Shown here in pieces: positions 8,094 to 16,487 of a stretch of DNA of 47,711 nucleotides. Every line of letters begins with the position of its first letter. Positions within the stretch are counted from its first letter, which is position 1. The stretch lies in contig JAKITW010000012.1 in the NCBI GenBank assembly GCA_021647905.1, forward strand, positions 1 through 47,711, given 5' to 3'. Below the pieces are notes generated by a model. It was not told the origin of the DNA. It was given only the letters and a program-made list of their open reading frames with translations, and ran no database searches. Position numbers and translations under genes: made by a program. Source of the DNA: Desulfobacterales bacterium (GTDB lineage Bacteria; Desulfobacterota; Desulfobulbia; Desulfobulbales; BM004).

Positions 8094-8179
8094 TGGTGCC
8101 GAAGGCCGGACTCGAACCGGCACGGGCGTGGCCCACTACCCCCTCAAGATAGCGTGTCTACCAGTTCCACCACTTCGGC
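8094..8179 (-). tRNA. tRNA-Leu (anticodon GAG)
   Basis: The 86-nt gene folds into a class II tRNA. Acceptor GCCGAAG pairs with CTTCGGC, followed by A and an encoded CCA. The anticodon stem-loop is CTATC-TTGAGGG-GGTAG with GAG in the loop. A long variable arm precedes the T arm (GGTTCGAGTCC). It lies 13 bp beyond secG on the same strand, so it is probably co-transcribed with gap-pgk-tpiA-secG and released by processing. The secG-tRNA-Leu arrangement is common in proteobacteria. Confidence 0.97.
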
Positions 8180-8192
8180 ACACAACTTGAAA

Positions 8193-8549
8193 CTACTCAG
8201 CTGTTTTCCCTCCGGAGTCGCTCGGTATCTCCGCCGGCGGCAGGGCAGGCTGTGCCGGGGCCTGGGTGGACATGGGCACGGCGGTGGGGGCAAAACCGCT
8301 CATCACCGATCCGGTGCTCCGGTTGGCCGAAAGATAGGCCAGGGAAATGGAGGTCATCATGAAGATAACCGCGGCAGCGGTGGTGATCTTGTTCATCAAC
8401 GGCACCGGTCCCTCGGAACCGAAAAGGGACTCGCCGCCGCCACCGCCGAAGGTGGCGCCCACATCGGCGCCCTTGCCTTGCTGGAGGAGGACAATTGCCA
8501 CCAGAAAAACACAGACAGCAACATGAATGATAATCAGGATGGTTTCCAT
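8193..8549 (-). CDS. secG: Preprotein translocase subunit SecG
   Basis: SecG is the small accessory subunit of the SecYEG channel in the inner membrane. The 118-residue protein has the two expected membrane helices: residues about 2-20 (ILIIIHVAVCVFLVAIVLL) and about 54-74 (ITTAAAVIFMMTSISLAYLS). Between them is the conserved LLQQGKGADVGATFGGG stretch with FGSEG. The C-terminal 40 residues are a proline/alanine-rich tail, typical of Desulfobacterota SecG. It begins 7 bp after tpiA, a common operon arrangement. Confidence 0.95.
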   Translation of the reverse strand: METILIIIHVAVCVFLVAIVLLQQGKGADVGATFGGGGGESLFGSEGPVPLMNKITTAAAVIFMMTSISLAYLSANRSTGSVMSGFAPTAVPMSTQAPAQPALPPAEIPSDSGGKTAE

Positions 8550-8556
8550 TTATTAT

Positions 8557-9318
8557 TTATACCGTAGAAAAGGAGATGATCCGGATAAAGGAATCAGCGT
8601 CAAGGGCCGCACCGCCCACCAGGACCCCGTCTATATCCTCCTGACTCATCAGGCTATCGATATTATCCGGTTTAACCGAGCCACCATACAATATTCTCAT
8701 TTGACCGGCAATAGTTTTCTCGTAGAGTTCGCCCACCACCTGCCGGATAAAAACATGGACCGTTTGCGCCTGCTCTTTGGTTGCGGTCTTGCCGGTACCA
8801 ATGGCCCAGACCGGTTCATAGGCGATCACCAGTTCCGTGGCCCCGGACGGGTCCACCCCGGCCAGCCCGGCCCGCAACTGGCCTTCCAGGACCGCCGTGG
8901 TGCTGCCGGCCTCCCGCTGGGCAAGGGTCTCGCCAATGCATAATACCGGGGTAATCCCTGCGGCCAGGGCCCCGAGAATCCGTTTGTTGATCATCGCGTT
9001 GTTTTCGCCAAAGAGGTGACGCCGCTCGGAATGACCGATGATGGCGGCGGAGCCGCCCACGTCCCTGAGCATTGCCGGTGAGATCTCACCGGTAAAGGCG
9101 CCTGACTCCTGCCAGTGAATGTTCTGCGCGGCCAGCATCACCCCGGAGCCGGCCAGGACCTCGGCCACGGCGACCAGGGCCGTGCAGGGCGGCGCCACCA
9201 TCACATCCCGGTCGCCGACCTTCCGGCTTGCCTCGGCCACGGCCGCGGCCAGTTCCCTGGCCCCGGCAATTGTTTTATGCATCTTCCAGTTGCCGGCGAT
9301 CAGCGGTCTTCGCATCAT
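8557..9318 (-). CDS. tpiA: Triosephosphate isomerase
   Basis: The enzyme interconverts dihydroxyacetone phosphate and glyceraldehyde 3-phosphate in glycolysis and gluconeogenesis. The 253-residue protein has the normal length and all catalytic residues: N10 and K12 in AGNWKMHK, H96 in IIGHSERR, and E168 in AYEPVWAIGTG. The phosphate-binding YGGSV and LVGGAALD motifs are near the C-terminus. It lies in the gap-pgk-tpiA-secG cluster, 120 bp after pgk. That gap holds a degenerate piece of the family A element. Confidence 0.97.
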   Translation of the reverse strand: MMRRPLIAGNWKMHKTIAGARELAAAVAEASRKVGDRDVMVAPPCTALVAVAEVLAGSGVMLAAQNIHWQESGAFTGEISPAMLRDVGGSAAIIGHSERRHLFGENNAMINKRILGALAAGITPVLCIGETLAQREAGSTTAVLEGQLRAGLAGVDPSGATELVIAYEPVWAIGTGKTATKEQAQTVHVFIRQVVGELYEKTIAGQMRILYGGSVKPDNIDSLMSQEDIDGVLVGGAALDADSFIRIISFSTV

Positions 9319-9344
9319 TTTTACCCCACTTCAACGGTTGTTGT

Positions 9345-9395
9345 TTCGTACAAGTTCACCAGCACCTCATCTTTGCCTGTTCTGGCCTCCTCACA
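9345..9395. repeat. Degenerate family A (MITE) end
   Basis: The segment GTTCACCAGCACCTCATCTT at 9350-9369 and the following about 23 bp match, in inverted orientation, the right end of the 152-bp element at roughly 38 of 43 positions by eye. The rest of the element is not recognisable and no target duplication was found. It looks like an old, decayed copy between tpiA and pgk. Confidence 0.6.
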
Positions 9396-9438
9396 TCTGC
9401 CAAGGATCGGTTCGGATTTCATCCGGACGGCCCATATT

Positions 9439-10623
9439 TTATTGTTTGGCCTTCAGGGCGGCCACCCCGGGCAGCTCCTTGCCCTCCATCAGCATCAGAA
9501 AGGCGCCGCCGCCGGTTGAAATATAGGAGATATTGTTGGACTCTCCGGCCCGGTGTACGGCCACATCGGTATCCCCGCCCCCGACGATGGTCAGGGCGTG
9601 GGAGGCGGCCACCTTGCGGACCATGGCCATGGTGCCCCGGGAAAAGGCATCAATCTCAAAGGCCCCCATGGGTCCGTTCCAGATAATGGTCCGCGCATTG
9701 TCCAGGGCCTCGCCAAAGAGCAGGGTGGAGGCCGGGCCGATGTCGAGAACCATCCAGTTCTCAGGCACCTCCTGGATGGTGGTGGTCTTGATTTCGGCCT
9801 TGGCATCGAATTGCTCGGCCACAATACAGTCCACCGGCAGATAGAGCTTCACTCCATGTTCCCGGGCCTTGTCGAGCAGTTCCCGGGCCGTGTCAAGGAG
9901 GTCTTCTTCAATTCTGGACCGGCCCACCTCATAGCCCATGCTTTTGATAAAGGTATTGGCCATGGCCCCGCCGATGATCATCTTGTCGACCCGGTCAAGC
10001 AGGTTGCGCAACGCCCCCAGTTTGCTGGAGACCTTGGCCCCGCCGATGATCGCCACCAGCGGCCGGCGGGGGTCGCTCACCGACCGGTGAAAATAATCCA
10101 TCTCCTTCTGGAGCAGGAAACCGGCCCCGCACTTGTCCATCTGCTCGACCACCCCCACGGTGGAGGCATGGGTCCGGTGGGCAACGGCAAAGGCGTCGTT
10201 TATGAATATATCGGCCAGCCCGGCAAGCTGGCGGGCAAACTCCGGATCATTGTCCTGCTCCTCCTTATGAAAACGGAGGTTCTCCAGGAGAAGTACATCG
10301 CCGGGCCGCATCCGGGCCACCATCTCCCGGACCTCGGGGCCGATACAGTCAGGGGCCATCCGCACCTCCTTGTCGATCAACCTGGAGAGCCGCTTGGCCA
10401 CCGGCGCCAGGCTGTATCTCTCCGACCGCTGCCCCTTGGGTCGGCCGAGGTGAGAACAGATAATGATCTTTGCCTGCTCGTCCAAGGCGTAATTGATGGT
10501 CGGCAGCACCCCGCGAATCCGGATATCGTCGGTGATGTTTCCCTGCTCATCCATGGGCACATTGAAATCCACCCGAATAAGCACCCTCTTTTCCCGGATA
10601 TCCAGGTCCCTGATGTTTTTCAT
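9439..10623 (-). CDS. pgk: Phosphoglycerate kinase
   Basis: Pgk transfers phosphate between 1,3-bisphosphoglycerate and ADP. The protein has 394 residues, normal for bacteria. It begins with the [20 protein letters not shown] block and carries SHLGRPKG, the [13 protein letters not shown] region, [10 protein letters not shown], and a C-terminal [10 protein letters not shown], where most bacterial enzymes have GGGDS(V/A)AA; the nucleotide-binding glycine motif is kept. STGGGAFL near the end is also typical. It is preceded by gap (97 bp away) and followed by tpiA. Confidence 0.97.
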   Translation of the reverse strand: MKNIRDLDIREKRVLIRVDFNVPMDEQGNITDDIRIRGVLPTINYALDEQAKIIICSHLGRPKGQRSERYSLAPVAKRLSRLIDKEVRMAPDCIGPEVREMVARMRPGDVLLLENLRFHKEEQDNDPEFARQLAGLADIFINDAFAVAHRTHASTVGVVEQMDKCGAGFLLQKEMDYFHRSVSDPRRPLVAIIGGAKVSSKLGALRNLLDRVDKMIIGGAMANTFIKSMGYEVGRSRIEEDLLDTARELLDKAREHGVKLYLPVDCIVAEQFDAKAEIKTTTIQEVPENWMVLDIGPASTLLFGEALDNARTIIWNGPMGAFEIDAFSRGTMAMVRKVAASHALTIVGGGDTDVAVHRAGESNNISYISTGGGAFLMLMEGKELPGVAALKAKQ

Positions 10624-10719
10624 TGCTGCCCCTGTTCTGTTTGATGTAATAAAAGTGTCGGCTGGCCGCGTTTGTCCCGGATGGGCCTAATGGCGATATC
10701 CAAAAGATATGGCGCCGGG

Positions 10720-11931
10720 TTACACCATCCTGTCCGCCACCGAGACGACCAGATCGCCGAGCATATTGGCGTAGCTGCCCAGTTCGTTATCGTACCAGCC
10801 GTAGATCACCGCCTGGGTTACCGGCACGTCGATCACCTGGCCTCCTTCGCAGCCGACCACCTTGGCCTTGTCCAGGTTGACCCGGATATTGGCGGTGCGG
10901 GTATGGGTCTCGGTTGCCTCGATCACCGTGGCGGCCTTGGGCGTGCCGATGATGTCCGAAGAGACGTTCTGTTCCTCGCTGTAGCCCAGGTACTGGTTCT
11001 GATTCGCATACTCCCTGTACACCGAGTTGATCAACCTTCGCTTGATCGGACTGGCGAGATCATCCTGCAGGTTCAGCACCAGGATGATCAACGAACCGGT
11101 GGAGGTGGGGATCCGCACCGACTCGGCGATAAAGCCGATATTCTTCATCTCCGGGATCACCAGGCCCAGGGCCCGGGCCGCACCGGTGGTGGTAAGAATG
11201 ATATTGTTGAAGATCGACCGGTTCTTGCGCAGATCGTGGCTGCCGGCGCCCGGCAGCCGGTCCAGGACCTGCTGGCTGCCGGTGGCCGCATGCACGGTCA
11301 TCACCGAGGCGCTCAAGAAATTGTCCGCCCCGAAGTGGTCCATCAGCGGCTTGATCATGTAGGACAGGCAGGTGGTGGTACAGGAGGCAGCGGAAATCAA
11401 ATGGTGCCGGCTCGGATCATAATCGTCGTCATTGATCCCCATCACCGTGGTCACCGCATCCTTCGGCATCTCCATTCCCTGGGCCTTGATCTTGAACGGT
11501 GCCGACAGCATCACCTTTTCCGCCCCGGCGGCGAGATGACCGCGCAAAGCGCCCCGGGCCGCATCCGCCTCGGCAGTGGGATCGTTAAACACGCCGGTGG
11601 TATCCACCACCAGGCGCACGTCGTTGTCCCGCCACCTGATATCCATGGGGTTGCGCGCCTCCCGCAGGATCGTAACCGGGACCCCGTTAATGGTCATGGT
11701 GCCCTGGTCCTCGTTCAAGTTCTCAATGACCCGGGGGCTGTTATGTCCATGAAGATAGTTGCTCAACCGGCCATAACTGCTGTCCCGCTCAATGGCGGCG
11801 GCCAGGTCTTCAAGACTTCTGCCCACCGCGCGGCCGATATTGCAAACCAGTCCGGAAAAATGCTTCCGGGAAACATGATGCCAAAGCGATAACTTGCCGA
11901 TCCGGCCCAGTCCGTTCACTCCAAGTTTCAT
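10720..11931 (-). CDS. gap: Glyceraldehyde-3-phosphate dehydrogenase, divergent long form
   Basis: This enzyme oxidises glyceraldehyde 3-phosphate with NAD(P) and phosphate. The 403-residue protein begins with the Rossmann signature VNGLGRIGK and has the catalytic cysteine in ISAASCTTTC (the usual form is SCTTNC), followed by MTVHAATGSQQ with the catalytic histidine region, and a C-terminal YGWYDNELGSYANML block. It is about 65 residues longer than usual; the segment after the first Rossmann strand (residues about 30-60) is unusual and lacks the standard N-D-L. Cofactor choice is therefore uncertain. AAGGAGA precedes the ATG. The MITE copy at 12012-12163 lies only about 80 bp upstream and may have disturbed its promoter. 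Confidence 0.92.
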   Translation of the reverse strand: MKLGVNGLGRIGKLSLWHHVSRKHFSGLVCNIGRAVGRSLEDLAAAIERDSSYGRLSNYLHGHNSPRVIENLNEDQGTMTINGVPVTILREARNPMDIRWRDNDVRLVVDTTGVFNDPTAEADAARGALRGHLAAGAEKVMLSAPFKIKAQGMEMPKDAVTTVMGINDDDYDPSRHHLISAASCTTTCLSYMIKPLMDHFGADNFLSASVMTVHAATGSQQVLDRLPGAGSHDLRKNRSIFNNIILTTTGAARALGLVIPEMKNIGFIAESVRIPTSTGSLIILVLNLQDDLASPIKRRLINSVYREYANQNQYLGYSEEQNVSSDIIGTPKAATVIEATETHTRTANIRVNLDKAKVVGCEGGQVIDVPVTQAVIYGWYDNELGSYANMLGDLVVSVADRMV

Positions 11932-12011
11932 CGAAACGAATCTCCTTATTCAGTTCTGGCTCTACCGGCGCTGATCTCTTGAAGAAAGACCCTGCCGACG
12001 TTGATATTAAC

Positions 12012-12163
12012 GTAACCGTTCACCGGGGGTACGGATTTACGGTAAACTCATGCCCGTAAGCGTTTACCAGTGGCTTAGATTCGTTCATTCGGGACTGCGA
12101 AGCATACTGGTGCTATTCGAGCAGGCCAGAATGGGCGAAGATGAGGTGCTGGTGAACGCTTAC
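12012..12163. mobile_element. 152-bp MITE (family A), copy 2, with 8-bp target duplication
   Basis: This copy is nearly identical to 7659-7810 and has the same ends (GTAACCGTTCACCGGGGG and GGTGAACGCTTAC). It is flanked by perfect ATATTAAC duplications at 12004-12011 and 12164-12171. It is inserted between the divergent gap and metK genes, about 80 bp upstream of the gap start codon. Two copies with different intact duplications show that this element has moved as a unit, and recently. Confidence 0.95.
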
Positions 12164-12261
12164 ATATTAACAAAGCGAGCCGGCCAGCAACGGCCGTAAC
12201 TCCAACATGCTGTTACTTCACGAAAAGTCAAGAAAGAAACAGGAACCTGGCCCACCAGGGC

Positions 12262-12358
12262 CGGATAAGACCCTCTACGGTCCGAACCGGGGTGATAGCC
12301 TCTTCGACCGGTTCGTCACCTATACACTTTTACATAGATGTTTAGGCCAGAGGGTCTA
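12262..12358. repeat. Family B palindromic repeat, copy 2
   Basis: This 97-bp unit is identical to the next one at 12371-12467 by eye. Outer inverted ends (AAGACCCTCT and AGAGGGTCT) enclose an inner perfect inverted pair, CGAACCGG and CCGGTTCG. The outer ends are shared with copy 1 at 3015-3110, where the middle differs. Confidence 0.85.
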
Positions 12359-12370
12359 GCCCGGCGATGC

Positions 12371-12467
12371 CGGATAAGACCCTCTACGGTCCGAACCGGG
12401 GTGATAGCCTCTTCGACCGGTTCGTCACCTATACACTTTTACATAGATGTTTAGGCCAGAGGGTCTA
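12371..12467. repeat. Family B palindromic repeat, copy 3 (tandem with copy 2)
   Basis: It is a direct tandem repeat of 12262-12358, separated by a 12-bp spacer (GCCCGGCGATGC). It lies 85 bp upstream of the putative metK promoter. The perfect identity of copies 2 and 3 suggests a recent duplication. Confidence 0.85.
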
Positions 12468-12552
12468 AAATTATATGCCAAGGGCTGGCTGACATGCAAG
12501 AAAAACTTTCCGCCCGGCGCGTTCTTTCCCGGGAATTTTCACGCATTTTGTC

Positions 12553-12581
12553 TTGACAGAAACCATGTTACCAGCCATATT
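12553..12581 (+). promoter_or_regulatory. Predicted sigma-70 promoter of metK-ahcY
   Basis: TTGACA (12553-12558), a 17-bp spacer and CATATT (12576-12581) make a strong -35 and a moderate -10. Transcription would start near 12588, leaving a leader of about 98 nt that contains the pseudoknot candidate. Confidence 0.6.
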
Positions 12582-12619
12582 TATGTGTTTTTCGTTCCGA
12601 TTCAGTCCTTAATCCAGAT

Positions 12620-12660
12620 GGGTGGTCACCACGTCAAGTGCCCACCCATAATATATTGAC
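12620..12660 (+). promoter_or_regulatory. Candidate H-type pseudoknot in the metK leader (possible SAM-responsive riboswitch)
   Basis: Stem 1 is GGGTGG (12620-12625) with CCACCC (12642-12647), extended after a mismatch by CAC/GTG. The hairpin loop contains GTCAA (12633-12637), which is complementary to TTGAC (12656-12660) after an A/T-only linker ATAATATA. This is the layout of a compact H-type pseudoknot, like those of the SAM-II and preQ1 classes. The second strand of stem 2 ends 13 nt before the AGGAG of metK (12674-12678), so folding could control ribosome access. It does not match a specific known class in my memory. Confidence 0.45.
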
Positions 12661-12685
12661 TAGCCAGAGTTTCAGGAGAAAAACC

Positions 12686-13852
12686 ATGCCCAATTACCTG
12701 TTTACTTCAGAGTCTGTTTCCGAAGGCCATCCCGACAAGGTGGCCGACCAGATATCAGACGCCATTCTTGATGCGATCATGACCCAGGATACCGGCTGCC
12801 GGGTGGCCTGCGAGACCATGGTCACCACCGGCATGGCCTTGGTCGCCGGCGAGATCACCACCAGCGCCTGGGTGGACATGCCCCAGATTGTCCGCGACAC
12901 GATCAAGGAGATCGGCTACAATTCCTCGGAGATGGGATTCGACTCCCAGTCCTGTGCCGTGCTCACCAGCATTGACAAACAGTCCCCGGATATCGCTCAG
13001 GGGGTCAACGAGGGGACCGGGCTTGACCTTGACCAGGGGGCCGGCGATCAGGGATTGATGTTCGGCTACGCCACTTCCGAGACCAAGGTGCTGATGCCGA
13101 TGCCGATCACCTATGCCCACCGGCTGATGAAACGCCAGGCCGAGGTGCGCAAGACCGGCCATCTCCCCTGGTTGCGGCCGGACGCCAAGAGCCAGGTCAC
13201 CATTGAATATAATGATCACGGGCCCAAGCGGGTCGAGGCGATCGTTATCTCCACCCAGCACGACCCGGTGATCGATTACGGTGACCTCAAGGAAGCGGTG
13301 ATAGAGGAGATCGTCAAGCCGGTTATTCCCGAACGCATGGTGGACGAAAACACCAAGTACTTCATCAACCCTACCGGCCGTTTCGTTATCGGCGGACCGG
13401 CGGCCGACTGCGGGGTGACCGGCCGCAAGATCATCGTTGATACTTACGGCGGCATGGGCTCCCACGGCGGCGGCGCCTTTTCCGGCAAGGATCCCTCCAA
13501 GGTCGACCGTTCCTCCTCCTACATGGGGCGCTATGTGGCCAAGAATATTGTCGCCGCCGGACTGGCAAAAGAGCTTGAGGTGCAGATCGCCTATGCCATC
13601 GGCATCGCCCAGCCGGTCTCCATCAATGTTGTTTCCTTCGGCACCGGCAAGGTCAGCGACCAGAGGATCAGACAGCTTATTACCGAACATTTCGATCTCA
13701 GGCCCAAGGCGATTATCCAGCAGCTGGATCTGCTGCGGCCGATTTACAAAAAGACCGCGGCCTACGGCCATTTCGGCAGGGAGCGGGATGAGTTCACCTG
13801 GGAAAAAACCGACAAGGCGGAAATTCTCCGCGATGCAGCCGGCTTAAAATAG
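12686..13852 (+). CDS. metK: S-adenosylmethionine synthetase
   Basis: MetK makes S-adenosylmethionine from methionine and ATP. The protein has 388 residues from the ATG at 12686, which has AGGAG 7 nt upstream; an upstream in-frame ATG at 12638 lies inside the leader hairpin and has no family support. Signature motifs are GHPDK at 14-18, [12 protein letters not shown] at about 118-129, and the [16 protein letters not shown] loop at about 265. The N-, central and C-terminal domains are complete. ahcY starts 17 bp downstream, so SAM production and removal of its by-product S-adenosylhomocysteine are co-transcribed. Confidence 0.98.
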   Translation: MPNYLFTSESVSEGHPDKVADQISDAILDAIMTQDTGCRVACETMVTTGMALVAGEITTSAWVDMPQIVRDTIKEIGYNSSEMGFDSQSCAVLTSIDKQSPDIAQGVNEGTGLDLDQGAGDQGLMFGYATSETKVLMPMPITYAHRLMKRQAEVRKTGHLPWLRPDAKSQVTIEYNDHGPKRVEAIVISTQHDPVIDYGDLKEAVIEEIVKPVIPERMVDENTKYFINPTGRFVIGGPAADCGVTGRKIIVDTYGGMGSHGGGAFSGKDPSKVDRSSSYMGRYVAKNIVAAGLAKELEVQIAYAIGIAQPVSINVVSFGTGKVSDQRIRQLITEHFDLRPKAIIQQLDLLRPIYKKTAAYGHFGRERDEFTWEKTDKAEILRDAAGLK

Positions 13853-13869
13853 CAAGGAGTTAGAATTCC

Positions 13870-15285
13870 ATGTCCGATACAGTTGAATTTACCGATTATA
13901 AGGTCGCAGATATCACCCTGGCCGACTGGGGCCGTAAAGAGATCTCCATTGCCGAAACCGAGATGCCCGGCCTGATGGCGCTCCGCCGGGAGTACGCCGG
14001 CAAAAACCCCTTGGCCGGTGCCCGGATTACCGGCTCACTGCATATGACCATCCAGACGGCGGTGTTGATCGAAACCCTGATCGATCTCGGCGCCCGGGTC
14101 CGCTGGGCCTCCTGCAACATCTTCTCCACCCAGGACCACGCCGCCGCGGCCATCGCCGCGGACAACATCCCGGTCTATGCCTGGAAGGGCGAAACCATTG
14201 AGGAGTACTGGTGGTGCACCGAGCAGGCCATCAACTGGCCCGACGGCCAGGGTCCCAATATGATCCTGGACGATGGCGGTGACGCCACCCTGCTGCTCCA
14301 CAAGGGGGTCGAATTTGAAAAGGCCGGCGCGGTTCCCGAGCCCGTTGCCGACGACAACCAGGAGTGGACTGCGGTCCTGGGCCTGCTGAAACGAACCTTT
14401 GCCTCGGACAACCGTACCTGGACCAGGATGGCGGCCAATATCCGCGGGGTGACCGAGGAGACCACCACTGGTGTCCACCGCCTCTATCACATGGAGAACG
14501 AAGGCACCCTGCTCTTTCCGGCGATGAACGTCAACGACTCGGTTACCAAATCCAAGTTCGACAATCTCTACGGCTGCCGCGAGTCGCTGCTCGACGGCAT
14601 CAAGCGGGCCACCGATGTGATGATTGCCGGCAAGATCGCCTTGGTTCTGGGCTATGGCGATGTGGGCAAGGGCTGTGCCCAGGCATTCCGCGGCATGGGG
14701 GCCACGGTCTGGATCACTGAAATTGATCCCATCTGCGCCCTGCAGGCGGCCATGGAGGGCTACCGGGTGGTGACCATGGAAGAGGCTGCCCCGCAGGCCG
14801 ACATATTCGTCACTGCCACCGGCAACCTCAACGTGATCAATCACGACCATATGGCGGCCATGAAGGACCAGGCCATTGTCTGCAACATCGGCCATTTCGA
14901 TTCCGAGATCGATATTGCCTCCCTGCGCAAGTACCAGTGGGAGAATATCAAACCCCAGGTAGACCATGTCATCTTCCCGGACAACAAACGGATCATCGTC
15001 CTGGCCGAGGGGCGTCTGGTTAACCTGGGCTGCGCCACCGGCCATCCGAGCTTCGTGATGTCCGCCTCCTTTACCAACCAGGTGCTGGCCCAGATCGAAT
15101 TATTCTCCAATCGCGACAGCTACGAGAACAAGGTCTACGTGCTGCCCAAGGTCCTGGACGAGAAGGTGGCGTGGCTCCACCTGCAAAAGATCGGCGCCAA
15201 GATCACCACCATGACCCATGAACAGGCCGAGTATATAGGGGTTCCCCGGCAAGGGCCGTTCAAACCGGAACACTATCGCTATTAG
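13870..15285 (+). CDS. ahcY: Adenosylhomocysteinase (SAH hydrolase)
   Basis: AhcY splits S-adenosylhomocysteine into adenosine and homocysteine, closing the methyl cycle begun by metK just upstream. The 471-residue length includes the roughly 40-residue insert typical of many bacterial enzymes (residues about 100-150, with the WTAVLG segment). Substrate motifs GSLHMT and [10 protein letters not shown] are at about 55-90; the NAD-binding [10 protein letters not shown] is at about 260. The C-terminus KPEHYRY is the conserved end that contacts the cofactor of the neighbouring subunit. The start codon has AAGGAG 11 nt upstream. Confidence 0.98.
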   Translation: MSDTVEFTDYKVADITLADWGRKEISIAETEMPGLMALRREYAGKNPLAGARITGSLHMTIQTAVLIETLIDLGARVRWASCNIFSTQDHAAAAIAADNIPVYAWKGETIEEYWWCTEQAINWPDGQGPNMILDDGGDATLLLHKGVEFEKAGAVPEPVADDNQEWTAVLGLLKRTFASDNRTWTRMAANIRGVTEETTTGVHRLYHMENEGTLLFPAMNVNDSVTKSKFDNLYGCRESLLDGIKRATDVMIAGKIALVLGYGDVGKGCAQAFRGMGATVWITEIDPICALQAAMEGYRVVTMEEAAPQADIFVTATGNLNVINHDHMAAMKDQAIVCNIGHFDSEIDIASLRKYQWENIKPQVDHVIFPDNKRIIVLAEGRLVNLGCATGHPSFVMSASFTNQVLAQIELFSNRDSYENKVYVLPKVLDEKVAWLHLQKIGAKITTMTHEQAEYIGVPRQGPFKPEHYRY

Positions 15286-15323
15286 ACGACCTACAGCATG
15301 CTGCCGGGGCGGGAACAAAGGCC

Positions 15324-16472
15324 ATGCAAATAAAATATTTTTTTTCCGCACCGGGCCAGGATATCCCGGTCACCGATTCGGCCCGGGACCAGCCCTTTCT
15401 CGTGGCCCCGGACACCCCTCATCCCTTTCTGAGCCTGGGCGACTACCTTGACGCGATAGCCGGTTTTCTCCTTGATAATGACGGCAGGATGCTGGCGGCC
15501 GGCCTGCGGTCCCGGCCCGGGCCCGCCGCGCCGCAGGATATCCGGGAGCTGATCATCCGCACCGAGAAACACGGGGCCCTCTACCATATCGCCAGCGCGG
15601 AATGCCGGTTTGCCCGGGGGAGGGTCAAGCTTGCACTCACCACCGCCGTTACCAGGGCAAACCGCAGCCGGCTTACCCGTGAATTCGCTTTACTCAGAGA
15701 TTTATATCCAAAGAGCCCGGATGCACTGCCAACGGTTTACTCCCTTGGCGATCAATCCGGTCCAGCCATGAACAACGGGCGGGCCGTTTTCACCATCATG
15801 CTCGGCCAGTGGCTGGATGATTTCCACGAATGGCACCTGGCCCGGGCGGAAGATCACATAATCCGGATCCGGCTCTGGGATTATGAGCGGGGTTATTGTT
15901 TTCTCGATTCCGGTGAGGAGGCCGTGCTGATCAGCCGGGCCGCCGCCATCCTGACCCGTCATTACGACCTTGAATCCGGGTGCCAGATCTATCCCTGGCA
16001 CCATGCGGCCGGTGATTTCGTGGTCTCAAGACGCAAGCAGGGGATCCGGGTCCGGTTGGTCACCGTGCGTGACTACGCGCCGATCTTGAGTTTTCCGGCC
16101 GATGCCGGTCTGTTGCCCGGCCTGATCACCTTTTTTCTGCACCTTACCCTGCGGCTGCGGCTGGACCGGCTGGACGGGGTCGGTGCGCCGGCCTGGCTGG
16201 CCGGCCATGTCGTTCCCGCGATCATAGCTGGCTTTTTTTCCGGCCTTGAGGCCGGCCAGGGGGGGCTGTCCCCGGCGCAACTGCTTGATATTTTAAAAAT
16301 ATTTTCGCTTGATGATCTACAGCAAGGGTGCGGGCCGCTGCTGGCCCTCTATCAGGAGGAAGACCCCGGGGAGGCGGCCCTGATCCGGTCCCGGCTGGCT
16401 GATCACTGTTGCCGGGTCAGGGCCGGGCTTAAGGGGTTTTTCCTGAAGAAGGACAATCGAACAACCGAATGA
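15324..16472 (+). CDS. Uncharacterised protein
   Basis: The protein has 382 residues and starts MQIKYFFSAPGQDIP with AAAGG in front. I do not recognise a named family. The middle carries AECRFARGRVKLALTTAV (strand-rich, like an N-lobe) and later YPWHHAAGDFVV. These could be read as a kinase or aminoglycoside-phosphotransferase-like fold, with HHAAGDF in the place of the catalytic loop, but this is only a guess. It has no signal peptide or clear membrane helix. It is 38 bp downstream of ahcY on the same strand and may be in the same operon, converging with birA. Confidence 0.7.
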   Translation: MQIKYFFSAPGQDIPVTDSARDQPFLVAPDTPHPFLSLGDYLDAIAGFLLDNDGRMLAAGLRSRPGPAAPQDIRELIIRTEKHGALYHIASAECRFARGRVKLALTTAVTRANRSRLTREFALLRDLYPKSPDALPTVYSLGDQSGPAMNNGRAVFTIMLGQWLDDFHEWHLARAEDHIIRIRLWDYERGYCFLDSGEEAVLISRAAAILTRHYDLESGCQIYPWHHAAGDFVVSRRKQGIRVRLVTVRDYAPILSFPADAGLLPGLITFFLHLTLRLRLDRLDGVGAPAWLAGHVVPAIIAGFFSGLEAGQGGLSPAQLLDILKIFSLDDLQQGCGPLLALYQEEDPGEAALIRSRLADHCCRVRAGLKGFFLKKDNRTTE

Positions 16473-16487
16473 CGAATAAAAAAATCC

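Noticed and set aside
12262-12467. CRISPR array or integron attC sites
   Set aside because: There are only two tandem units with no variable spacers, no cas or integrase genes, and no attC core sites at matching positions.
12468-12685. SAM-I (S-box) riboswitch upstream of metK
   Set aside because: The multi-helix S-box layout and its conserved blocks are not present; the leader is too short. Only the pseudoknot candidate remains.
12755-13771. Long minus-strand ORF (338 codons) opposite metK
   Set aside because: It is the antisense shadow of a GC-rich conserved gene; its translation is rich in G, D, H and L and matches no family.
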